Below are positions 21,085-31,689 of a stretch of 64,000 bases of DNA, piece by piece. Numbering within the stretch: the stretch's first letter is position 1; the number at the start of each line of letters is the position of its first letter. This DNA comes from Puffinus mauretanicus (lineage: Eukaryota > Chordata > Aves > Procellariiformes > Procellariidae). The stretch covers positions 682,001-746,000 of the forward strand of contig JAJKFH010001548.1 of NCBI GenBank assembly GCA_023333565.1, given 5' to 3'. A program made the position numbers and the translations under genes. The notes under the pieces were generated by a model, which searched no databases, was not told the origin of the DNA, and saw only the letters and a list, made by a program, of their open reading frames with translations.

Positions 21085-22325
21085 AGGTTAGTGACTCCTT
21101 CCCTGCCACCACGCCTTGCTTAGGCTTGTTTTTCCTTCTCCTTGACCTTAGCACGTCCATTGGCATGTCAATCCACTCCGACCTTCTACGTTATGTCCTT
21201 TCTCTGCAAGTAATTGGTTTGCTCCCTTGGCGGTTCAGCTTATCAAGCCCTATCTGATACTCTTTCTCCTCTGCGGTGTTCTGCAAGGTTTATTATTCTC
21301 CCCCTCTTCCTGAGCTGGCTGCTCCATCTCAGCCATTTCACCTCTGGATTTACAACCACGGGTAGGGCTAACAGTTTAATGGACAAGCCCGCTCTTGCAC
21401 AATTACTCCATGAAAATGTTTCTTGGATTCGCGATGAGTGTTTGCCTGGCAGTTGAAAAGCAGAGGGGCTTTTTTTGGTGCCCAAGACCTTTTGAAGCCG
21501 CCTGATGTCAGGAGGATGAGCATACAAAATTGATTGCTTTCTAAGTGCCATCAAGTTGGGCTCACAAAATCACTGGTTGTTCTTGAAAATGTAGGCTGTT
21601 ATTCTTCTGCCGATGACTCAACTAACACTAAGCATTAATGGAAGAGTGTTATTAGGTACGGTTACTCAAACGAGGGTTACTCAACTAGATATTTATCCCC
21701 ATGAGAAGAGCTCTTCCTCCTCACTTACCTTTTCTGCCTCTTTTGTCAAAGCAAACTCGAGGGCTTATTTCAGGTTTCAGCGTGTACCATCTTGAAGAGA
21801 AAGATTTGTCCCTAGGGCAGGAGGAAACCATCCAAAAGCCACGTCCTCCTCCTCTTCCTCCCCTGATTTTACCCTTTCTCCACCTGACTGTGGACCTCTG
21901 GCACCACCACACTCTTGTGGCTTGGAAAGGTCCTAGAAAAGAAAGCAAAAAGCAGTGTTTCTTGAAGTTTTACAAATTGCTGCTGCTGCTTCCTGGTCTG
22001 AGCCCTGCCTGGGGTTGGTGGCAGCGGAGGGTATGGAGGAGCTGCTCAGGGGTGGCCGTGGTGGGACCACCAGCCCCTTGCATAGCCTGGTTCTGGCACG
22101 AACCACTAAGTGCAACCACACCAAAAAGGAGTTTGGCCTCTGTTTCCATTCGTGGAGCTCAGTAGTGGAGGACAAAAGAGAAAGAAAGAGGGAAGAGCCA
22201 GGCTGTGCTTGAGAACAAACTGTTTATCAGTATTTTCCAGGAGGCATCAGCAGTTCTTTAAAGAGGACAAAACCAGAGGGACTTTACAGAGAAATCCTTG
22301 TAGGGGCTCCGGTGGTATAATTAGT
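21085..22325. other. Unique DNA between the two related copies, no gene seen
   Basis: AT-richer than most of the window. A 10-bp direct repeat GGTTACTCAA occurs at 21660-21669 and 21675-21684. Otherwise no motif cluster or gene is seen. Confidence 0.4.
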
Positions 22326-22339
22326 TTCTATATTTGACC

Positions 22340-22480
22340 AATGTAAAAGTTTATGTTTAAGTCTCCTGTATTTTTAAAATATGACATCAATGTCTTTGGC
22401 TTTGTTTTGATTGTCCTTAACTACCAGGTTTTATTACTATTATTTTTTTAAACTATTTCAAAAAAATTGAGAATATTTAC
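22340..22480 (+). repeat. Diverged dispersed element, copy B
   Basis: ATGACATCAATGTCTTTGG at 22381 is followed by CTTTGTTTTGATT, then TTTTATTACTATTATTTTTT and AACTATTTCAAA, matching copy A block by block. Compared with copy A there is an extra segment of about 25 bp after the GATT. Confidence 0.5.
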
Positions 22481-22484
22481 TCAG

Positions 22485-25350
22485 GGCATAAAAATACCCC
22501 TGAATTCTGATGTCTTTGGCAGAGAAGTGGTGGTCCCGTTTGTTTTCCATGTGATGAATACTCCTGCTGCCACGTTACTCCCACCACAAATTCAACGATT
22601 GTTTAATTTTCAGCTCAATTTTTAAAAACCTAAATGTTCTGAGCTGAGTTAATGTTATATTAATTTTTTAAACCAACAAGGCAAACTGGCTTGTAACATA
22701 AATATTTTACCAACCATTTATAAATATCTTGGCTGCTAAAAAAGCCAACACAGTTGTTCAAAATGCTTCAGAGGCTTCATGCTTGGTGCGAGCCGTGCCG
22801 GCGGCAGTGCAGTCCAGCAGGATGGAGGGATCCGGTCCGGGAAATGGAGGCAGTGACTCAGACCCGCTGGAAGGTTTTCAGATCTGGGGGAGTTTCGTTC
22901 CCGTTTCTCCCCAGTCTCTCTGTTTTCTGGAGCTGAATGTGGGGAAAACTGTGTTGCAGCTGCTCCCGACTGCGGGGAAATCTGCTCTTGACTTGCTCCC
23001 ATCCCTACCCTGCCTGGTCGTGCGCTGGATCCTGTCGGCACCGCTGGGATGGGCACGCTGCTTGGCACAGAAGATAACGAGGGCACCGCATCTCATTTCT
23101 GCAGAGGTTGGTCCTGTGACCCCGACCTGGGGACCGGACAAATTCTTCTGTTGATGATGGATTTCTTTTTGGTCAGATCAGCAGTGCTGACAGCCCGCGG
23201 GGCAGCGGCAGCCCCCTCCGTGCCGTACTCACCCTGGGACCTTCCACTATGACCAGCGATGGGCTGCGGGGGATGCAGATGAACTGGGAACCTTGCACAA
23301 AATCAAATCAAATTCCCGATCTCGGGGGGGGGTTGAGACCAGCGTTTCCAGCAGGAAAAACTACAGGTGACCGGGGCTTGCCCTGTCCCTGGTGGGAACC
23401 TGAAGGGCTGGAGCCAGGAGGAGACGCAGGGAGGGCAACAGACTTTATAAAATTCACTTTCAAACAAGTGAAAACAGCGTTAAACAAACGTGTAGCCCTT
23501 TGTAAGGAAGGATAATCCCTCCATTCAGATGTTAACATTAAGGAGTTATAACAAGGCTTTAGCTGTTTTCTCTTCAGAGCAGTAATTCCGTGAGTACATC
23601 TTGGGAAGGTTTCCAAAGGGTTGGGAAGTGACAGTAATAAAACAGGACAGGTACCTTTGAGGGCAAGCACGGGATGTAATGGCCATGAGCCCGCGCAGAC
23701 CTGGCCGCGTACCTGTCCTGGGCATCGCTGATGGGCTTCTCTTCTTGCCGCAGGAGCAGAGCAAGGAGAGATGCTACAGGGCGGAAAAATAATAATAATA
23801 ACAGAAAAGTGGAATGAGATGGGATGGGAAGTCTCTTCCCCACCAGGCTGAGTTCTGGGTGGGCCTGTGGAAACGGTGGGAGGTGTGGGATGCATGGGGG
23901 TGGCAGGAGCACAAGGAAATCTCCCTTCCCTTCCCTCCCCTTGCCTCACAGGCAGCTCCTGCCCGTGCTGCCGTGCTGCCAGGTGGGCTGGTTTTGCCCA
24001 GCGCCGCCGTGAGCCATGCATGGGCCACCAGGGGATCAGTTTTGCTGCAGGGTGCCGAGGGAATCACAGCACCCAGGAGTCCTGCACTCCCACCACCCTG
24101 CCCGTGTGCACGCTCACCCTGCCTGCCAGGGTCCGTGTGGCTGCCTGCAAGTTCACCTGCCTTCTATCGCCATCCTCCCGTCTGTAGGCATTTTGTTGGA
24201 CATTTCATTCCCCAGGCTCGTCAGTGCAACGTCTTTGCCATCGCTGCGTTCACACAGACGACAGTCTTCTGCGGCCTGAAATGGAAGAAAATGCAGCAGC
24301 CAGCCCGCAGCCCAGGGAGCTCCTCTGGGGACAAACAAAAAAGTGTGCCCGGAGCCCCATGCCCCCCCTGAGCCTGTGTGCCAGCTGCTTGTGCCTGGCA
24401 TGGGGGAGCCCCGTGGGCTTGCCCAGGCTGGGAGCAGGGCTAGCTGGGGCCAAGCGGGCCAGCAACAGCCTCCTCTCCGAACCAGAAGCTGGACATCGAC
24501 TGCAGGAGCTGCCCTGTTGCTCCTGGGAGAGCTCTGGGGCAAAGGCTGCGGTGGAAACGGCATCACGAGGAAGATGTCAGACGATGACAGGAAGCGCTGG
24601 GAAGCGCCACGAGTGTGGTCGAGGAGGGACAGTATCCAGGCATCCCGGGATGTAAACACCAAACACACGCGAGGTTGCCAGAGGAGATGGGATGAAATGA
24701 AAAACGCAGGCTCGGTGCCAGGTTCCCAGTGGCACAGGGCATTTGGGTCTAGCAGAGCATCTGGGCAGGACGGGGCACGCTCAGAGGGCTTGGGGGGGAC
24801 TGGAAAGAGTGCTTCGGGTCACCCAGCCCCCCCAACCTCTGCTGCCTCGCTGGGGGGGCCCTCCACCAGCCCCTCCAACGCGAGTGGTGAATGCCGGGGG
24901 AGAGGATCCCTGCAAAGCTTCCTGCCAACGTGCTGACAGCGCTCCGGGCTCCTTCTGAAACGTGGCAGCAACCTTGTCCCGAGCAGCCAGGGCAGGAGTG
25001 AGATTTCTGCTTCCTGACAATAGCCGAGCGTGGGCCAGCCTGCATCCCCCGGGGTGTTCTTCCACCCCGCTATCCCCCAGACATGCCGGAACGGTGGGAC
25101 ACGAGTCCAAGCCTGGATGTTTCCTCTCCGCCTCCCTCCTCCCCTCCCGTCCCTGCGGCCTGTCTTGTCTGCATCCGATGCTCCAGTGAGTATTAATAGA
25201 GTTGCAATGTCTGACGTCTCAAAGGAATCCCCTGTTGGGAAAAAAGCTGCTCCGGGGCCTGGCGGTGGGGCCGGCACATCCCTTCTGAGGCAGTGGAAGG
25301 CTCCGGCGCTCCCCGGGCTGCTCCCGGCACAGGACCTGGGCTTTACAGGG
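22485..25350. other. AT-rich then GC-rich unique DNA, no gene seen
   Basis: The part up to about 22740 is AT-rich. From 22780 on it is GC-rich, with a short (ATA)n at about 23788-23800. No domain appears in any open frame. Confidence 0.45.
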
Positions 25351-25354
25351 CTCC

Positions 25355-25480
25355 TGAATTTAAACCTAAATTATAGATCCCCGTACACCGGATCCGTATA
25401 TTTAAGCATTTAATGGGGTTTTACGTAGGCTATTTTTACAACTTTAATGCACTTAGCACTAATTTGGGGAAGTTTAATGC
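25355..25480. promoter_or_regulatory. AT-rich candidate conserved non-coding element
   Basis: Includes GAATTTAAACCTAAATTATA, GTATATTTAAGCATTTAATGG, CTTTAATGCACTTAGCAC and AGTTTAATGCAAAACAC. TTTAATG occurs three times in 90 bp, a possible homotypic homeodomain site cluster. Confidence 0.35.
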
Positions 25481-25484
25481 AAAA

Positions 25485-26690
25485 CACATAAATGTTGGAT
25501 GGGAGACGGCCGAGGTGTTTTACAGCCACTGGGAATTACACAAAGTATGTGGGGCTCATTTCGACTTCTGATATCACTCAGCACAAAATTACCTTTGCCT
25601 GGCCGGGTGCCAGGGAGCCGCGGGCTGCGGCTGGCAGGCGTGATGTATTGCAATGTCACTCTCAGAGCGGTGACCGTGGCCATATATAAACCCGAGACCC
25701 AGGCAAGGGCTCAAAGCCTCGTTAATGCCTTCCCTAATCTGGCAGGATCAAATTTGCCTGATGCACTCGGAGCTGCTCCGACTCACATCCTCTGGTTTGT
25801 GTGGTTGCCTTATTACCTGTTGTGGGGAAAGTGGAGACATCTTTGGTGCAAAGAAAACACCCCGCAGCGCCGGGTGGCTGGAAGGGGGGAACCCGCCAAG
25901 AAAACCGAGTAGGACGTGATGGACAGGGACCAGCCAAGCAGCATTGTGTCTCTGCCCATCCCTTCACACCTCTTCCACCTCCACAAGTCCATTCTTCTCC
26001 ATCTCACGCTCTGAAGGATGGAAATGGCTGTTTTCACTGATCTGTCCTCTATATGGTTGCGACTCACATGGCATGAGGGATTGCTCCACTGTCAACGCCA
26101 AAATGAGCCATATCTAGGCTAATGTTAAGACAAACTGGTTGGGTCCTGGGCGCAGCGTGCCTGGAGCAACGGGGAGATCAAGAGGTACAAATCTACTGGG
26201 CTGAAGGACGTCCAAAATCCTGGGGGCAGGGGAACGGACCCACTGCGGACCATGTCCTCAGGAGGAGTTTTGAAGGAGTGTTTAAAAGGTGCTGGCTCTT
26301 TTGGTGAAGGGATTTTAGCCCAGCCTCACTCACCGGTCTCTGAAATCTACCTCATTTAAATTGTGGCAGCTCAAATGTCCTGGGAAACTGCACTGTAAAG
26401 CCAGTGGGAAAAGAGATGGTTTGAAAAAAGATGCTCTCAGCAAAGACCCTGATGGATGCCCGGGTACGGACACTGAGATGAGACCGAACTGCACCAGCCA
26501 GAGTGCGTCCTGAGAGCAGGCAGCTTCCCCGGCACGGGGCTCATGTCATGGATGCCTCTCTGTCCTAGGGAAGGAGACGACCTTCAGCCCTGGCTCCGCG
26601 TGGGGGGATCGCCGGCTCCTACATGTCCCCGGCACAGTAACAGCACAGCTCCTGGGTTCTGGTGGGCTGTGAAAATACCCTGCATGGCTT
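25485..26690. other. Unique DNA, no gene seen
   Basis: Mixed composition. ATATATAAAC at about 25681-25690 is TATA-like but stands alone, without a start-site context or an open frame worth noting downstream. Confidence 0.4.
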
Positions 26691-26699
26691 GCCCTGAGC

Positions 26700-26990
26700 A
26701 CAAGCAATTAGCAGGATAAGTACCACGTATAACGAAGTGAGAAATTACACCCCAAAAAATTGGTTTCTCAGTTAGTGCTTTAATTTAGCAAATGAGTCAC
26801 TTGTCCCCGGAATGAGCAGACTTTCCCTTCTCCAGCTAATCTCAAGGAAGCTGTTATGGCTGTAGGAAGTTTTGTGCGCTCTTCCCTTCCCAGATTCATT
26901 TGTTATGAGTCAGAAAAATCTCACCTTTTTCCAACCTTAGCCTTCAGGTAACTACCTTGAACGATGTCTACCAAGCAGACACCAAGCATT
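26700..26990. promoter_or_regulatory. AT-rich candidate conserved non-coding element
   Basis: Words include AAGCAATTAGCAGGATAAG, GTGCTTTAATTTAGC, AATGAGTCACTTG (AP-1-like) and TTATGAGTCAG (second AP-1-like). Near the right end a pyrimidine-rich run leads to CTTCAG|GTAACT (26942-26953), an acceptor/donor juxtaposition like that at 3.39 kb. Confidence 0.3.
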
Positions 26991-27044
26991 AACTGATCAG
27001 GTCATGTCCATTAGGTCTGTGGTACTTCCAGGACTCAGAGGACG

Positions 27045-27110
27045 AGCTAAAAGCCAAAGGCATTAAGTGCCTTATCCAGGGGGAACAGCAAAGCCAGCCG
27101 GGTTAGTTGG
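27045..27110 (+). repeat. Possible MIR/L2-like fragment
   Basis: GGCATTAAGTGCCTTATCCAG followed by AACAGCAAAGCCAG resembles the MIR/L2 segment that reads roughly 'ttaagtgacttgcccaaggtcacacagcaagtcag'. It is short and diverged, so this is weaker than the copies at 48.5 and 56.9 kb. Confidence 0.4.
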
Positions 27111-27114
27111 GCCG

Positions 27115-30100
27115 TGCTTACCTCCAGGGAGGCATGGCAGCTCTCGCTGCAAGGGCTGGGATAGATCAAATAATGAGCCACGAGGTGAGATGAAGCCTGG
27201 GGAGCAGTTAGCGACTGCCCAGGGTCTCCAAAAACCAGTAATCAAGGTCAGACCAGCCACAGAGGGACTGAGCTGGGAGTGCTCAGCTGAGGGTGCGGGA
27301 GGAGGCAAGGTTAGGAGTCAGGCAGCCGGAGTCCGAGAAGTGATGGAGGGACACTGGAAGGGGAAGGGGCAAGAGTATCTGAAGTAGCAGAGGCACGGCC
27401 AGCTGGCAGGAGCCGCCTGCCCCTGGGACCCGGGCTGGCTGGCAGGGTGGCTCTGCAGGCAGGGCTGGAGGGAATCCGAGCAGTGCTGCAATGCAAACAC
27501 CAGCAGTGCTGGGGGAGCACCAGTGCAGCCAAGGGAAGTGACTGCGAGGAACTGGGACGGGCTGTGGCACAGGGTGCTCAGTGTGGGCTGCTGTGGCTGA
27601 GCTGTGTAGAGCTGAATTAACGTCAGTGTGGCTGCAGCCTCCTCATTGCACCCTCCCACACGGCACCGTTGCTGCTTGGGACTCTCTGGTGCAAGGGTGG
27701 GCACACTTGGATCCTCAGAAGGCATCAGTCGAGTCCCTGGGTACGTGTGCTGCACCCAACATTGCAACCAGGTTTTCCCACCTTTCTTTTTGCTCCAGGT
27801 CAAACCTGCTACTTTATCATAACAGGCCAAGGGGCATATCAGACCCACATCTCTGGCTTAGCAGTCGTGATCTGTTGTCCCCACACAGCCTGGTTAATCT
27901 AGTTATCCTATAACTAAACAGCTTATCTATTCCTGGAGTGCAGCCAGGGACTTCTGCTTCCTCAGCACACATCCCCAGGCAAGAGACGGGCTGTAGACTG
28001 TGCAGTGACCCCAGCAGCACAACTTGTCTGAGCGATCCTGGCACTGATTTTCATCAAGACACATCCCAGACACTCGTCCAAGCGGGGCAACTTCCTTGTT
28101 CCCGGACAGCCCTGCCAAATTCCACCAAAGCAGCCACCTCACCGTGCAAGGTGGACTGCCGCCCACCGGGACTGCTGTCTCAGCGTCCATCCTTGCTCCT
28201 CAGCTCCGGAGGGAGTCCTGGCAGGTCCTGGCTTCTTTCCTGCAGGCAGGATTTGCTCCCTCTGCCAGTGCAAGGAGAGGCACGCGGAGCTCTGGCAATG
28301 CCTTGTGCCTGGTATCTTGGACAAACTGGCTCTTCAGCCTCGGGTTATGCAGACCAATGTAAAAGCCACTTCTTTTTAGAGCAGATTTTAAGCCTACTGC
28401 ACTGGTGCTACCTTCTCCCTGGGGAATTCCCTCGCAGCCCTGGTAATCCTTCCTTTAATTTTCGCCTTTTCTTCCTTCATCTCTTTTAATTACTTAAAAA
28501 GCACCCCAAAATGAAATTTCCTCAAATGAATTCATGCTCCCAGGAGAGCCCCAAGAAACCGAGTGGCTGCAGGAAATTCAGAGGGAATATAGACCACATC
28601 TCCGAGTTGCTCTGGGGGCTTTGGCAGGAGGTGGCCATGAGTCTCAGCACTCCTCTTCCATTTCCTTCACCTCCTGAGCATCTCACTTCTGCTCCCCGGG
28701 CTGGGGTGGGAAGGAGGGGGCTGAGCTGAGGATGCCTTCCTCTGGCTGGCTGTGGCACAGACGCGAGGAGGTCAGTCTGAGGGAGACCCTCTGCCTCCTG
28801 AGAGCTGGGGGAGGAGGATAATATGGGACCCCCCTCTTGGGACACTGTCTGGGCACCATGGCAGACACGCTTTGCTCCTTGTGCAGGCACATGTCCCCAC
28901 GCACAACACAGACCGTGCTCATGTGAGGCCATGCATGCACTGCAACGCTTCCTGAGCCTGCCTTGGCACCTCAGAAGCAAACACCTCTCTTCCCCAGTAG
29001 CTGCCAAAGCTTTTTTGTCAGAGGGGAAGCTGTTAACACCGAGCCTTGCGCTTCTTGCTCTGCTGCTGGCTGTGACTCACAGCTACAGCAAGAGGCAGCA
29101 GGACCGGGCTGCGCAGGCGAAGCACGGGGAGCCCAGGGGCTGGACAGACCTGCTGCACGAAGCAGAGGGCGGGCAGGCACACACATGCATGCCCAGTGCC
29201 GAGCCAGTCTGAGTACGTGTCCGCAGACAAGAATCAAGCAGAAATAAAGTTCATGGCGATACACCCCCGCACGTACAGATTGGCGATGGCACCAGGAGCC
29301 CTGCAGCATCGGTGCTGTTCATCCTTCCCGTCCCTGCTTTTGCTCCCTCGCTGCCTTGTTATTAGGTGTCTGCTTTGGGGCTGTCAGTGTAATCAGTGTT
29401 CCCTGTCTCACATCATTGAGCCGCAGCTCTCTGGGGGCTTCCCTGTTGCCACCCGCTCTCTTTCAAATCTAACACACCCATCAGTCACTGTCCCCTGGGA
29501 GCAGAGGGGAAGGGGCTCTGGGGACCCTGTCTTCCCATGCCGCTGCTCCAGAGCTGTGACTCGTCCCTGCTCCATCCAGCTTGGCTGGGCTCCCTGCCAT
29601 GGGCAGCACCGTCCTGGCAGCATCCAAGCCAAGAAAGGCTCGGAAAACCCAAAGGGACCTCTGCAAGGGAGGGGCTGACCGGCAGGGCTGGTGGGACTCG
29701 GAGCTGGGACCTCCAGGCAGCCAAGCCCTGTTGCTCTGCTCTGGGAGATGGGTCCACCCTGCCCTCACCCTGCCTCTGACCCCTCAGACGTGGCACCCCC
29801 CTGGGGCAGGGAGCTCCCCAAACTGCCCCAGCGACGGGCAGCGAGCAAGGACCTATGCGTGAGCATGCGCGCTGTGGGGCTGTGCGTGGTCTGTGCACCC
29901 CGCGGGGCTGCCCTGCCAGTGGGGTCCCTGCTCCGCTGGTCCTCCTCCATGTTAGGGAGCCCACCCCGGCCAGGGCCAGGCGGGGGGCTGCCGCATGGAC
30001 ACGCACCTTGACAATCCCTGTGACAAGTACCAAGAATGACGCAGACAAATACCCTCCCCCGGGACCACAGGGGATGGCAGACATCTATTTTTCACTGCAG

Positions 30101-30890
30101 CTGAGCTGAATCTTAAAGCAGGCATTCCTCCGGGATGGGGAGGCTGCCGGCTTGGCCCCTGGCACTGCAGACCCCAGGTCTATGGGTTTCAGTGGGGCAA
30201 AGCCTGACTCCGGTAAAGCCAGTGCAGTGAGCTCGGCTCGGCAGCCAGCAGCGAGGGGCTTGGGGACAGTCCGCTGCTCCATCCCACTCCCAGCCCCACG
30301 TCGCTCCGGTCTTCCCATGCCACCTGCATATGAACGAAGGGAAAATAGGACATCAATTACTCTGGTCAGAAATGGAAATGGTTTTTCAGATGGGCTGGGA
30401 GGGCCCCCGGGTGCCAGTTAGGCACACCTCTAATAGCCAGTTAGCACAGGAGAGCAAAATGCTAATTGAAAGGGCCCAAAGTTACAGCCCCGCTCACTGC
30501 TGCTCCCGAGCTGCTTGCTGGGAAACGAGCCGGTGTCTAATGGCTGTGACAGGAGGGGAAAGGCCACCAAATTGCCTCTGCCGTGGCAGGTCACTGTTCC
30601 CCCGGGACTCGGTGCCAAGCTGGGGAAAGCCCCTACCTGCTCGGCAGGTACCGCTGCCGCGGCACGGTGGCACGTCCCCGCCGAGAGCAGGGGTCAAAGC
30701 CAGCTTGCAAGGGACAGGGCAGTCCTGGGAGGGGGGACGGAGCAATAAATACAGGACATGATACCATGGACCCCGACCCAGCCGTTGCTCAAATATACAT
30801 CAGGTCACAAGTCCTTCCTCAGCATCCCCACGTCACGCTGGGCTGAAGGTCAGGTTCACAGCAAAGCTGAAGCCAAGAAGCCCTGACACG
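27115..30890. other. Unique DNA, no gene seen
   Basis: Two AT-richer pockets, at about 28440-28540 and 30320-30490, contain TTTTAATTACTT and ATCAATTACTCTGG / GCTAATTGAAAGG. Apart from these no motif cluster, repeat or domain-bearing frame was recognised. Confidence 0.4.
30320..30490. promoter_or_regulatory. Candidate regulatory block
   Basis: CTGCATATGAACG, ACATCAATTACTCTGG, CTAATAGCCAGTTAGC and GCTAATTGAAAGG lie in 170 bp of intermediate GC. CATATG is an E-box and the others are homeodomain-like. Inferred from motif density only. Confidence 0.25.
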
Positions 30891-30899
30891 TCTTTATTC

Positions 30900-31165
30900 A
30901 CCCTCTCGGAGAAGAAAAAGTTAAAATCTTGAAATTTCACCTGAACATGAAATTACAAAAAATCTCATCTACTAAAAAAAGGAATTATCTTAAAAAACTT
31001 TCTCTTGTGAAGTTTGGAAGTATTTTTTGAAGCAGTTGGAGCATTTTGTTTTGATTTTAATGTTTCAACTAACAGGAAAAATGCTAAAATTGAAATGAAA
31101 CTCCTGGACCTTGTTTTCATAATTATTCACAAAACATGTCGATGAAATATATATGTTTCCACGAA
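30900..31165. repeat. AT-rich block, possibly an ancient repeat remnant
   Basis: About 265 bp, markedly AT-rich, with GAAATTTCACCTGAAC, TGAAATTACAAAAAATC, GCATTTTGTTTTGATTTTAA and AAATTGAAATGAAAC. The alternation of AAATTT, TTTTG and CAAAA words is reminiscent of decayed repeats and recurs in style near 60.93 and 63.03 kb. I cannot name a family; a conserved non-coding element is the alternative. Confidence 0.3.
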
Positions 31166-31267
31166 GTCCTTTTAATGTGTGGAATCAGCATTTCCTGACG
31201 ACAGCTTTCCAGCGGAAAGTTTTTGGTCATCCCTCAAAAATGCCTACGCTCCTCAGAGGCGAACATG

Positions 31268-31456
31268 CCCACACTGCCCACGCTGCCCACGTTGCCCATG
31301 CTCCCCATGTTGCCCATGCTCCCCACGCTGCCCACGCTCCCCACGCTCCCCATGCTGCCCATGTTGCCCACGCTCCCCACGCTCCCCACGCTCCCCATGT
31401 TGCCCATGCTCCCCACGCTTCCCATGCTCCCCACGCTCCCCATGCTGCCCACGCTC
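31268..31456 (+). repeat. 21-copy 9-bp minisatellite, consensus CCCAYGYTS
   Basis: Twenty-one consecutive 9-bp units in perfect phase, no indel. Variation is nearly confined to three positions: ACG versus ATG, C/T at the next pyrimidine, and a terminal G or C. The ACG/ATG alternation is what methylated CpG decay would give. Because nine is a multiple of three and no unit contains a stop in any frame, all six frames stay open, giving false proteins such as (PTL/PML)n, (HAP/HVA)n and (GSV/GSM)n. The unit length is short for a minisatellite, and the array must have expanded recently relative to its surroundings. Confidence 0.95.
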
Positions 31457-31654
31457 ACCCCCCCGCACCCAGGCAGCACCCACCATCCTCGTGGGGTGCA
31501 GCCCTGGATGCTGCTCTTGCCCCAGCTCTGTGCAGAGCAGGGCTGGGACGGGCATCTCATGGGCAAGTCTGGCAGCAGAAAGTCCTTGGCTCTTCCCTCC
31601 TGCCAGGCATGCTGCGAGGTGAGCTGTGTGATTTTCCTCTCTTCTGGGCTTTTA

Positions 31655-31679
31655 GGGGCAAGGGGGGTGGGTGGGTGGG
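31655..31679 (+). other. Strong G-quadruplex motif
   Basis: A run of 4 G, a 3-nt loop, then 6 G and three GGG runs separated by single T. Single-nucleotide T loops give very stable parallel quadruplexes. It lies 200 bp right of the 9-bp minisatellite. Confidence 0.75.
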
Positions 31680-31689
31680 CTTCACCCCA

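Noticed and set aside
24020..24040. CTCF-like word GCCACCAGGGGATC
   Set aside because: The core after CCACCAGGGG lacks the GC bases of the CTCF consensus; a single partial match is not enough.
25681..25690. TATA-like ATATATAAAC
   Set aside because: No initiator, CpG patch, CCAAT pairing or open frame downstream; AT-rich chance match.
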